From the NCBI GenBank assembly GCA_014376935.1, contig JACMQO010000145.1, forward strand, positions 1-32,731: DNA of 32,731 nucleotides, read 5' to 3'. Source of the stretch: Bdellovibrio sp. (GTDB lineage Bacteria; Bdellovibrionota; Bdellovibrionia; Bdellovibrionales; Bdellovibrionaceae). Below, piece by piece: positions 26,607 through 32,731 of the stretch. The notes under the pieces were generated by a model that saw only the letters and a list, made by a program, of their open reading frames with translations, made no database searches and had not been told where the DNA came from. How positions within the stretch are numbered: the first letter of the stretch is position 1; each line of letters starts with the position of its first letter. The position numbers and the translations under genes are program-made.

Positions 26607-26630
26607 ATTTATCTCCACGAGTAATCTTCA

Positions 26631-26659
26631 TTGCTATCTGAAGCGCTAGCTCTTATCAT
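26631..26659 (+). promoter_or_regulatory. Candidate sigma70-type promoter for the second flippase group
   Basis: In the divergent gap 26607-26687, TTGCTA (26631-26636, four of six matches to TTGACA) lies 17 nt before TATCAT (26654-26659, five of six matches to TATAAT). The predicted transcript would start near 26666, about 22 nt before the ATG at 26688. A short inverted repeat (ctcta 26664-26668 / tagag 26676-26680) lies in the predicted leader. The promoter would drive wzx2, the RmlD-like gene and wzy. Confidence 0.45.
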
Positions 26660-26687
26660 AGAACTCTAAATAAAATAGAGCATTAAA

Positions 26688-27998
26688 ATGACAAGCGCCA
26701 TAAAAAACAGCTTCTGGTATTTATTCTTTAATCTGTCCAGATTGGTAGTTCTTTTTTTGGGCACGATGTGGATTTCTCGAGTTTTAGGGCCCGAATCCTT
26801 TGGCCAATTTAGTTATCTTTTGTCCGTGATCGTTTTTGTATCAGCCATCGATTCTTTATGTCACGAGAGTATCGTTAAGCAATATTTAACCCAGCATCAG
26901 GATGCGGGACTCATTATGGGGACCGCTTCATTATTAAATTTAATTCTTGCGGCTATCGCCGTCCTTTTCATCCTGATTTTTGGGTTTCTGACGATTCCCG
27001 AAAGTTTGCTTCTGGCGACATTCTTTTTATTCATTCCTGGTCAGCTCAGTAAACCGATTAATCCCGTTGCTAATCTGTTCGATATCCGATTGCTGTCAAA
27101 GTATTCTAGTTTAGGGTTGTTTGTAGGGGCCCTCATCTCCATCGTCTTTCGCGTGGGTGGAGTGAGCTTTTCGCACGATCTTTGGTTTCAAAGTTTAGGC
27201 TATTCAATGCAAACTCTCGTTTACGCCGGCGTGCTTTATTTACTCTATCGTAAAAAACTGGAGCATTTGGAATGGAAGGTTTCGCTACAACTTTTACGTG
27301 AAATGGTGAAAAAAAGCTCTCCTATCTTTTTATCGGCTTTAGTTTACCTATCGATTTCCCAAAGTGATATTTTTTTCATTCGCCATATGTTGGGGGCCCA
27401 CGAGGTGGGGATCTATTCGGTCGTCGTAAAACTATCGGAGCCCTGGGTCATCGTCAGTTCAGCCTTATGCACATCCTATTTTCCACTTATTTTCCGTTCG
27501 GCTCATAATCTGAAAAAGCAGGCGGATTATTTCATCCGCGCAAACCAGATTTCGGTCTATTTTGTTAGCATCTTGGGATTAGTTCTGAGTTTAGCGATCG
27601 AGTTTATCGTCAGATTACTTTTAGGTCCCGCGTACTCCGAGGTGAGTTCAATTTTCAGGATTTATTACTGGAGTATTATCTTTCTTTTCTTCGCTAATAT
27701 TCAGCACATCTGGGAAGTTTACAACGGTCTTTACTCGGTTTCCCTTTATAAAACGATCGTCACTTGCATACTGAAAATCGCTTTGAGTTTCATCCTAGGT
27801 CGGCTCTACGGACTGCAAGGATTCGCCTTGGCGACCGTTATTTCCCTTTTCTTCTACGGGGTAGGGTTTAATTTTTTTAATGCGACCACGCGTCCCTACT
27901 TAGCCTTGCAAACCCGTGCATTTACATTGAGTGAAGCTAAAAAGAACTATAGACTTTTCCGTCAGAGGGCAAAGAAATGGCTCAAAAAAGAGTATTAA
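26688..27998 (+). CDS. wzx: Wzx-type oligosaccharide flippase (second copy)
   Basis: This is a 436-aa polytopic membrane protein. The start 'NSFWYLFFNLSRLVVLFLGTM' followed by 'SRVLGPESFGQFSYLLSVI' is the standard beginning of MOP-superfamily polysaccharide transporters, and hydrophobic segments recur along the whole length. It would flip lipid-linked repeat units. It differs clearly from the flippase at 10837-12285 and is associated with the only Wzy-like gene, which suggests that this pair belongs together. It overlaps the next gene by 22 nt. Confidence 0.88.
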   Translation: MTSAIKNSFWYLFFNLSRLVVLFLGTMWISRVLGPESFGQFSYLLSVIVFVSAIDSLCHESIVKQYLTQHQDAGLIMGTASLLNLILAAIAVLFILIFGFLTIPESLLLATFFLFIPGQLSKPINPVANLFDIRLLSKYSSLGLFVGALISIVFRVGGVSFSHDLWFQSLGYSMQTLVYAGVLYLLYRKKLEHLEWKVSLQLLREMVKKSSPIFLSALVYLSISQSDIFFIRHMLGAHEVGIYSVVVKLSEPWVIVSSALCTSYFPLIFRSAHNLKKQADYFIRANQISVYFVSILGLVLSLAIEFIVRLLLGPAYSEVSSIFRIYYWSIIFLFFANIQHIWEVYNGLYSVSLYKTIVTCILKIALSFILGRLYGLQGFALATVISLFFYGVGFNFFNATTRPYLALQTRAFTLSEAKKNYRLFRQRAKKWLKKEY

Positions 27999-28828
27999 TA
28001 CTGGGCGCGAATGGTTTATTAGGAACGGTCTTAACGAAAGACTTGGCGGCTTCTCGAAAGTTTGAAATCTTCACGCACTCACATTCCACGCAAGCGGATT
28101 TTGGCCACGATCTGTCCAAGTATAAAAGCGTTTGCGAACTTTTGTTATCGGTCAAATCCGATTTTTGTTTAAATTTATTGGCGCTAACCGATGTCAATCT
28201 GTGCGAATCTGAAAAGGAAAAAGCTCATAGGCTTAACGTACTACCCATTCAAAATATTGTAAAATGTGTATTGAAAAACAATTTAGAATTAAAACTAATT
28301 CAGATTTCGACGGATCATGTTTACGATCAAACTTTGGCTTTGGAAACCGACGTCAAAATTGTTAATAACTACGCTTTGTCGAAGTTTATCGGCGACGAAA
28401 TTTCGCAGTTGATGAACGCCGTGGTTCTAAGAACAAATTTTTTTGGTGCATCTCAGTCAAGTAAAGCGAGTTTTTCCGACTGGATCATTCAAAGTTTGAT
28501 GGCGGACAAAGATATCAACGGTTTCGGCGACGTTTATTTCAGTCCGTTACACTTATCAACTCTTTGCGCCGAAATTGAACGAGTCATTTTGAATTTTCAG
28601 CCTGGTGTGTATAATTTAGGTTCAAGATCCGGTTTAAGCAAATATGAGTTTATCGTCGAGTTACGCAAACATAAAAAGATCTCTACGGGCCATGTTTTCG
28701 AAACGAAATATGCAGACGCCAACATCCCCATCCCTAGACCACTCGATATGCGAATGGACGTTTCTAAATTTGAAAAAGCTTTTAAAACTCAGTTACCGAC
28801 ATTGTTACAGGAGATCTATAAGTGTTGA
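27977..28828 (+). CDS. RmlD-like sugar-nucleotide 4-reductase (SDR)
   Basis: This is an SDR of 283 aa in the dTDP-4-dehydrorhamnose reductase family. It shows 'ILGANGLLGTVL' at the N-terminus, 'LTDVNLCESEKEKAHRLN', the RmlD-type 'ISTDHVYD' at residues 110-117, and Tyr132-x3-Lys136 in 'NNYALSKFIGDE'. With no rmlC in the window it is unlikely to make dTDP-rhamnose. RmlD homologues such as QnlA also reduce UDP-4-keto-6-deoxy-HexNAc in L-QuiNAc synthesis, and an FnlA-like dehydratase is encoded at 30078-31094, so such a role is possible. It overlaps wzx2 by 22 nt and wzy by 7 nt. Confidence 0.8.
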   Translation: MAQKRVLILGANGLLGTVLTKDLAASRKFEIFTHSHSTQADFGHDLSKYKSVCELLLSVKSDFCLNLLALTDVNLCESEKEKAHRLNVLPIQNIVKCVLKNNLELKLIQISTDHVYDQTLALETDVKIVNNYALSKFIGDEISQLMNAVVLRTNFFGASQSSKASFSDWIIQSLMADKDINGFGDVYFSPLHLSTLCAEIERVILNFQPGVYNLGSRSGLSKYEFIVELRKHKKISTGHVFETKYADANIPIPRPLDMRMDVSKFEKAFKTQLPTLLQEIYKC

Positions 28829-30081
28829 TCGCCGACAAATACATCTCTAAAATATACAAGGTGCTTTTTTCTTTAGTCATCGCTTTGTTTCTCGTCCCTT
28901 GGGCGTATCTAGATCAGGCCAGTGGTCTTTATTCTTTCATGCCAAGAAAAGTTTTATTTTTACTTATGGCTATGGCCGGTGCAGTTTTGATCCTTGCGGG
29001 GAAAGACATCTTTCGTAAAGTTATGCACGGGGCCGTATTCGTAGCGCTGGGGCTACTGCATTTGAAACTACATGGTTATCTAGAGCCTCATTATTTTTTT
29101 GAGTTTATTTACATGGAAGTGGCGTTATTAATTTTCTTTGCCCCTACTGAAATTAAAGAGAAATTGTTAAAGATATCTCCCGTGATATTATATATCCTGT
29201 TATTCAAAGCGATCTTTTTCCGGGTCGGGAGTCATATTCACGGCGGGTTTTATTCGAGCAATACTTACGCGACTTACATGGTTTATCTAAGTTTCATCGA
29301 AATTTATAAAAAACGCTACTGGAACTTGGTGCCAGCCGTGGTGGTTATGTTTTTTGCGGGTTCAAAGGCCGTCTACATGGTGCTGGGAATTGTGATCATT
29401 TTGACATGTTTTTCTTACTTAAATGCGGTTCGACAAAATAAGGTCATTAACAAGAATAAAATATTCAAGAATTTTTATTATCCTATCTTCGTGGCTTTCA
29501 TATTTGTGGGGATTCTGTCGCAAGCGATGGTGCGAACGGACTACTACCAAAACTGGGTAAAGGATATCGAACCCATAAGAAAAGATCTGACGGAAGAAAA
29601 TATGATCATGTACGGCGTGGATTCGTCCGAAGAAGCGCTCAAAAAAAGAAGAGCTGTTTTGCGCGATATCGACAAACAACTGAGTGAAAAAGAGCTATCC
29701 AATGGTCCGCTCATTTCCAATGTCTCCATGAGTGGCGGATTTCGGGTCAATCAGTACGAATATATGTACGAAAATTTGTACAAGTACTTTTTGGTTGGCG
29801 ACACGGTTGGCTCCCAGCGGGAAATGATCGGTCACAATCCACATTCGGCCCCCATAGATTTCATTTCAAGACTGGGATTACTTTATTTAATTTTAGTTTT
29901 GGTTTTCTACAAACGCTTATTTAAGGCGATGGATCTTTTCAGATTGAACGTTAGTATCCTGCCGATCATGGCGTTTCAACCTTACGGTTTTACCATTGGT
30001 CATTCTATCGTGATTTTGTCTTTCGTATATTCGCTGGCTAAACTTGCCAAATCGCAAACTGCTCAGTCCGAAGCGATTTAA
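28822..30081 (+). CDS. wzy: O-antigen polymerase-like (Wzy) membrane protein
   Basis: This is a 419-aa polytopic membrane protein with many hydrophobic segments, a large polar loop at about residues 240-345, and then two or three more membrane segments. 'GHNPHSAPIDFISRLGLLYL' (His338 and His341) after the loop is typical of Wzy and O-antigen ligases (WaaL fold). Position next to a flippase favours polymerase over ligase. The start is GTG at 28822, with a GGAG ribosome-binding site at 28810-28813, and overlaps the preceding stop. Its TAA shares TTAA with the stop of the convergent minus-strand gene. Wzy proteins are poorly conserved, so the call rests on topology and context. Confidence 0.8.
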   Translation: MLIADKYISKIYKVLFSLVIALFLVPWAYLDQASGLYSFMPRKVLFLLMAMAGAVLILAGKDIFRKVMHGAVFVALGLLHLKLHGYLEPHYFFEFIYMEVALLIFFAPTEIKEKLLKISPVILYILLFKAIFFRVGSHIHGGFYSSNTYATYMVYLSFIEIYKKRYWNLVPAVVVMFFAGSKAVYMVLGIVIILTCFSYLNAVRQNKVINKNKIFKNFYYPIFVAFIFVGILSQAMVRTDYYQNWVKDIEPIRKDLTEENMIMYGVDSSEEALKKRRAVLRDIDKQLSEKELSNGPLISNVSMSGGFRVNQYEYMYENLYKYFLVGDTVGSQREMIGHNPHSAPIDFISRLGLLYLILVLVFYKRLFKAMDLFRLNVSILPIMAFQPYGFTIGHSIVILSFVYSLAKLAKSQTAQSEAI

Positions 30082-31094
30082 ATTTTATAGTATTTTTTAG
30101 TCTCTTCTAGATTTTTAATCAGGTGGACAAGTTCGTCGACTTCGAGCTGCTGAGTATTATGGGAATTATATTCACTGGCTTGGGTAATGACGACTTCGCC
30201 GTCATCGAGGTAGCTATTGTAATTCAAATCGCGAGCATCGGCTTTTATGCGGTAGTAATTATCCATATCTACGGCATGGACCATTTCTTCACGGGTCAAT
30301 AGAGTCTCGTACAATTTTTCTCCGTGGCGTGTGCCGATAACTTTTACCTGATGGTCTAATTTGTTCAGCGATTTTTTAATGGCTTCGGCTAAGTTGATGA
30401 CATTGGTTGCGGGACTTTTCTGGACGAATATATCTCCGTTTGATCCATTTTTGAAAGCGAAGACGACGAGATCGACGGCTTGATCTAAAGACATCATAAA
30501 ACGAGTCATGTTCGGATCTGTTATAGTGATAGGTTTACCGGCCAATATTTGTTCGATAAAAAGTGGAATGACCGAACCACGGGAAGCCATCACGTTTCCG
30601 TAACGGGTTCCGCAAATCATGGTGCCCGCTGCTTGAGCTTGCTTTGAAACAGCGATAAATGTTTTTTCCATGAGGGCTTTACTCATCCCCATCGCATTGA
30701 TGGGATACACTGCTTTGTCCGTGCTGAGACATATGACTTTTTTAACTTTATTTTCGATGGCCGAAAGGAGCACATTGCTGGTGCCGATGATATTTGTTTG
30801 CACGGCTTGAAGCGGGTAGAATTCGCACGAAGGAACTTGTTTCAAAGCGGCGGCGTGGAATACGTAATCTGTTCCAACCATTGCCGCGTCGATGCTTTGT
30901 TTATCGCGCACATCCCCGATGTAGAATTTCAGTTTGCCGTTGCGGTAAAACTGTCGCATGTCTTCTTGTTTTTTTTCATCACGAGAAAAAATGCGAATTT
31001 CTTTCAAATTATAATTCAAAAACTTACGTAATACGGCGGCGCCAAAAGATCCCGTACCACCCGTGATGAGAAGAGTTTTATTATCAAAATCCAT
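30078..31094 (-). CDS. UDP-GlcNAc 4,6-dehydratase, CapE/FnlA (5-inverting) type
   Basis: This is an extended SDR of 338 aa. 'LLITGGTGSFGAAVLRKFL', 'IFSRDEKKQEDMRQFY', 'FHAAALKQVPSCEFYP' and 'STDKAVYPINAMGMSK' are shared by CapE, FnlA and PseB-like enzymes. The usual catalytic Tyr of Y-x3-K is Met135 (Met135-x3-Lys139), with Asp126-Lys127 before it, as is normal in this inverting group. The C-terminal 'ADARDLNYNSYL' and 'YNSHNTQQL' fit CapE/FnlA better than PseB. The product is probably UDP-2-acetamido-4-keto-2,6-dideoxyhexose, a precursor of FucNAc, QuiNAc or RhaNAc. An AAGGAAC ribosome-binding site precedes the ATG; the upstream gene stops directly before it. Confidence 0.88.
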   Translation of the reverse strand: MDFDNKTLLITGGTGSFGAAVLRKFLNYNLKEIRIFSRDEKKQEDMRQFYRNGKLKFYIGDVRDKQSIDAAMVGTDYVFHAAALKQVPSCEFYPLQAVQTNIIGTSNVLLSAIENKVKKVICLSTDKAVYPINAMGMSKALMEKTFIAVSKQAQAAGTMICGTRYGNVMASRGSVIPLFIEQILAGKPITITDPNMTRFMMSLDQAVDLVVFAFKNGSNGDIFVQKSPATNVINLAEAIKKSLNKLDHQVKVIGTRHGEKLYETLLTREEMVHAVDMDNYYRIKADARDLNYNSYLDDGEVVITQASEYNSHNTQQLEVDELVHLIKNLEETKKYYKI

Positions 31095-32012
31095 CTAAGT
31101 TCCTTTTGTCATTTTAGCCAGAGCATGCGCAATTGAGAACGGGGGCTCCCAACCCAAAACTGTTTTATTTTTGCTGATATCTACTTGAAGGTTACTGAAA
31201 AGTCTTTGACCGAAATCCCTCCGACCCAATAACGCAAAGCATAAGTGCATGAGGAGCGGCGGAACCGGTAGCATTAGCGCTTTTTTATCGTAAGAGCCTG
31301 CGATAGCTTCGATCAATTCCGGCAAACTCAGGTCCACGCCGTCCGAAACAAGAAAAACCTGTCCCGCCGACTTCGGGGTGTTCGCGCAAGTCATGATGAG
31401 GTCGATAAGGTTGTCCACGGATACGATGCTCCGCTTGTTATTCACTAATCCAAATGGAAGCGGGATACCCTTTTTGGCGATGTTAATGAGGCTTTTAAAA
31501 TTGGCCTTAACCCCTGCTCCGTACACCAAACAGGGTCTAATCACGGTCACTTCAAACACGCCGGGCTCATTCAGTTTAAGAATGGCTTGCTCTGCGCGAT
31601 ATTTAGAAACTCCGTAGGGGTCAAGTGGTTGGGGCGTATCGTCGGCCGTGAAGGGCCGGTCAACGGTACTTTCACCGTTCACTTTGATCGTGCTGATAAA
31701 TATAAATTTTTTCGCGCCATGAAGCTTGGCTTGTTGGGCCAGTTTCACGGTCATTTCAAAATTAACAGAATTGTATATTTTTTCGAGATCCTGCGGCTTC
31801 GACATATCGTGCGCTTTGGCCGCGGCGTGGACGATGATTTGAACCCCGGCGAATAAATCTTTCCAGTTTGAAAATTTAGTTAAGTCCCCCGTCGAAAATT
31901 GTTTTCCGTGTCCAGATCGCACGACGTCGCGATGTTCGATCCCGTGACGATCTAAATAATCACAAAGATGTTTTCCTAAAAAGCCGTTGGCTCCGGTAAC
32001 CAAATATTTCAT
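31095..32012 (-). CDS. NAD-dependent epimerase/4-reductase, WbpV-like SDR
   Basis: This is an extended SDR of 305 aa with TGANGFLG at residues 6-13, 'VHAAAKAHDM', 'FISTIKVNGEST' and Tyr133-x3-Lys137 in 'LDPYGVSKYRAEQ'. 'IRPCLVYGAGVKANFKSLI' and 'NNKRSIVSVDNLIDLI' are typical of the WbpV/WreQ/Gne-like group commonly paired with a small initiating transferase. Members reduce UDP-4-keto-6-deoxy-GlcNAc to UDP-QuiNAc or epimerise UDP-HexNAc. Next to the CapE-like dehydratase and the PglC-like transferase, it likely prepares the first sugar of the repeat unit. The exact product cannot be read from sequence. Confidence 0.85.
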   Translation of the reverse strand: MKYLVTGANGFLGKHLCDYLDRHGIEHRDVVRSGHGKQFSTGDLTKFSNWKDLFAGVQIIVHAAAKAHDMSKPQDLEKIYNSVNFEMTVKLAQQAKLHGAKKFIFISTIKVNGESTVDRPFTADDTPQPLDPYGVSKYRAEQAILKLNEPGVFEVTVIRPCLVYGAGVKANFKSLINIAKKGIPLPFGLVNNKRSIVSVDNLIDLIMTCANTPKSAGQVFLVSDGVDLSLPELIEAIAGSYDKKALMLPVPPLLMHLCFALLGRRDFGQRLFSNLQVDISKNKTVLGWEPPFSIAHALAKMTKGT

Positions 32013-32024
32013 GTTTTGAATATA

Positions 32025-32585
32025 TTAGTGGGTAACATTTTTTGCCAGAAGTACTTTAAATCCCGTTAAAAAAATAATTTTGATATCGAGCCAGAAACTT
32101 TGGTTTTTAAGATAGTATTCGTCCAGCTTAACTTTGTCCGGAATAGGAATTTCGTCGCGCCCGTTGATTTGGGCCCATCCCGTGATGCCGGGTTTTAACC
32201 TGTGAACTTGCGCCGCGGTTCTTAAGGCTACAAGATCGTCTTGATTAAATAAAGCGGGACGGGGGCCTACAAAACTCATGCAGCCCGCGAAGACCGAAAA
32301 TAGCTGAGGTAGTTCATCTAAACTAGACTTACGAATGAAATCACCGATGGGCGTTAGATGACTTTTCGGGTCCGTTAAAAGATGCGTCGCCACTTGCGGC
32401 GTACTCACGCGCATTGAGCGAAATTTAGGCATGAGGAACATACGGTTATTTTGGCCGATTCTTTGGGACCAGTAAAGAACGGGTCCGCTCGAAGTAAGTC
32501 GAACAAGAACTGCCACCAGTCCCATGGGGATGGCCAGCACGGCAAATACGAATAATGCTAAGATCAAATCAAATACTCTTTTCAT
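32025..32585 (-). CDS. Initiating sugar-phosphate transferase (PglC/WcaJ-C family)
   Basis: This is a small monotopic phosphoglycosyl transferase of 186 aa that moves a HexNAc-1-phosphate from a UDP-sugar to undecaprenyl phosphate, the committing step of repeat-unit assembly. It has a single N-terminal hydrophobic re-entrant segment ('FDLILALFVFAVLAIPMGLV'), 'PVLYWSQRIG', 'KFRSMR', the catalytic Asp-Glu in 'SSLDELPQL', 'SFVGPRPAL' and 'LKPGITGWAQINGRDEI'. There is no Shine-Dalgarno before the ATG at 32585; a candidate promoter places the transcript start only a few bases upstream. It heads a three-gene minus-strand operon with the two SDR genes. Confidence 0.94.
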   Translation of the reverse strand: MKRVFDLILALFVFAVLAIPMGLVAVLVRLTSSGPVLYWSQRIGQNNRMFLMPKFRSMRVSTPQVATHLLTDPKSHLTPIGDFIRKSSLDELPQLFSVFAGCMSFVGPRPALFNQDDLVALRTAAQVHRLKPGITGWAQINGRDEIPIPDKVKLDEYYLKNQSFWLDIKIIFLTGFKVLLAKNVTH

Positions 32586-32595
32586 AACAAACTAG

Positions 32596-32624
32596 ATTAT
32601 GTATGGTTATGCCTTGAAGATCAA
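32596..32624 (-). promoter_or_regulatory. Candidate promoter of the initiation operon, near-leaderless
   Basis: On the minus strand, TTGATC (complement of 32619-32624) is followed after 17 nt by CATAAT (complement of 32596-32601), four and five matches to the sigma70 consensus. The predicted start near 32589 is about 4 nt before the ATG at 32585, which has no Shine-Dalgarno, so the mRNA could be nearly leaderless. The motif spacing is seen; the function is inferred. Confidence 0.4.
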
Positions 32625-32649
32625 TGTGAGATCAAAGGCGTGTCGATAA

Positions 32650-32731
32650 ATGTATTTAAAAATTGCAGGCTTACCTAGAAAATACAAAATCCTGATTATG
32701 TTGATCAGTGATCTTATTTTAATTCCCTTAG
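32650..32731 (+). CDS. N-terminus of a probable PglF/WbpM/CapD-type membrane dehydratase, 3' partial
   Basis: An ATG at 32650 opens a frame of 27 codons that continues past the right edge. The peptide has a basic start with 'GLPRKYKILIMLISDLILIP', which resembles the N-terminus of large membrane-bound nucleotide-sugar 4,6-dehydratases: a short basic stretch with LPR and K, then the first transmembrane helix containing an Asp. Those enzymes are about 600-650 aa with four membrane helices and a C-terminal SDR domain. The gene is divergent from the initiating transferase. The evidence is short, so this is tentative; any membrane protein could begin in a similar way. Confidence 0.45.
   Translation, partial: MYLKIAGLPRKYKILIMLISDLILIPL

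Noticed and set aside
26607-26618. GTG at 26618 as start of the minus-strand GT2
   Set aside because: The GGAG ribosome-binding site lies just inside this extension and is ideally spaced for the ATG at 26606.

Overview
The window is an almost unbroken surface-polysaccharide (O-antigen or capsule) biosynthesis locus of a Gram-negative bacterium. GC content looks to be in the mid-40s by eye. The degenerate DksA-like gene at the left edge, the frequent GTG/TTG starts and the general style suggest a Bdellovibrio-like (Bdellovibrionota) genome, but that placement is a weak inference. I see no tRNA, rRNA, insertion sequence, phage gene, integrase or CRISPR array.

Layout, + strand: (1) the end of a DksA/TraR-like gene (2-376); (2) manC-gmd, which make GDP-4-keto-6-deoxymannose; (3) an embedded dTDP-amino-sugar block, rfbB-rfbA-GT2-fdtA-fdtB-fdtC (2843-7636), with no rfbC/rfbD and therefore a route to dTDP-Fuc3NAc or dTDP-Qui3NAc rather than rhamnose; (4) a colC/fcl-like reductase-epimerase and a ColD-like PLP dehydratase (7735-9851), which with manC-gmd predict GDP-L-colitose; (5) a CgeB-like glycosyltransferase, a first Wzx flippase and a GT4 transferase (9848-13439); (6) a full nonulosonic (legionaminic-type) acid pathway, legB-legC-neuD/legH-legI-legG-ptmE-legF (13521-20229); (7) an acetamidino-forming hisF/hisH/wbpG trio (20226-22949); (8) a NodB-type deacetylase, a formyltransferase and an orphan HP-motif glycosyltransferase candidate (22952-25813).

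A GT2 gene on the minus strand (25803-26606) separates this from a second + strand group: a second Wzx flippase, an RmlD-like reductase and a Wzy-like polymerase (26688-30081). From 32585 back to 30078 on the minus strand lies an initiation module: a PglC-like phosphoglycosyl transferase, a WbpV-like SDR and a CapE/FnlA-like UDP-GlcNAc 4,6-dehydratase. A divergent gene starting at 32650 runs off the right edge and looks like the N-terminus of a large membrane-bound PglF/WbpM-type dehydratase.

Taken together the genes predict a repeat unit started by a 2-acetamido-2,6-dideoxy sugar on undecaprenyl phosphate. Colitose (or fucose), Fuc3NAc/Qui3NAc and an amidinated and/or N-formylated legionaminic-type acid would then be added, and the unit flipped by Wzx and polymerised by Wzy. 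Most + strand genes overlap by 4 nt (ATGA type), indicating tight translational coupling; the larger gaps are at 7637-7734, 13440-13520, 18427-18490 and 26607-26687. No stretch over 300 bases lacks a gene. The most notable parts are the nonulosonate tailoring genes (20226-24681), the orphan HP-motif gene after them, and the colitose pathway with another pathway nested inside it.
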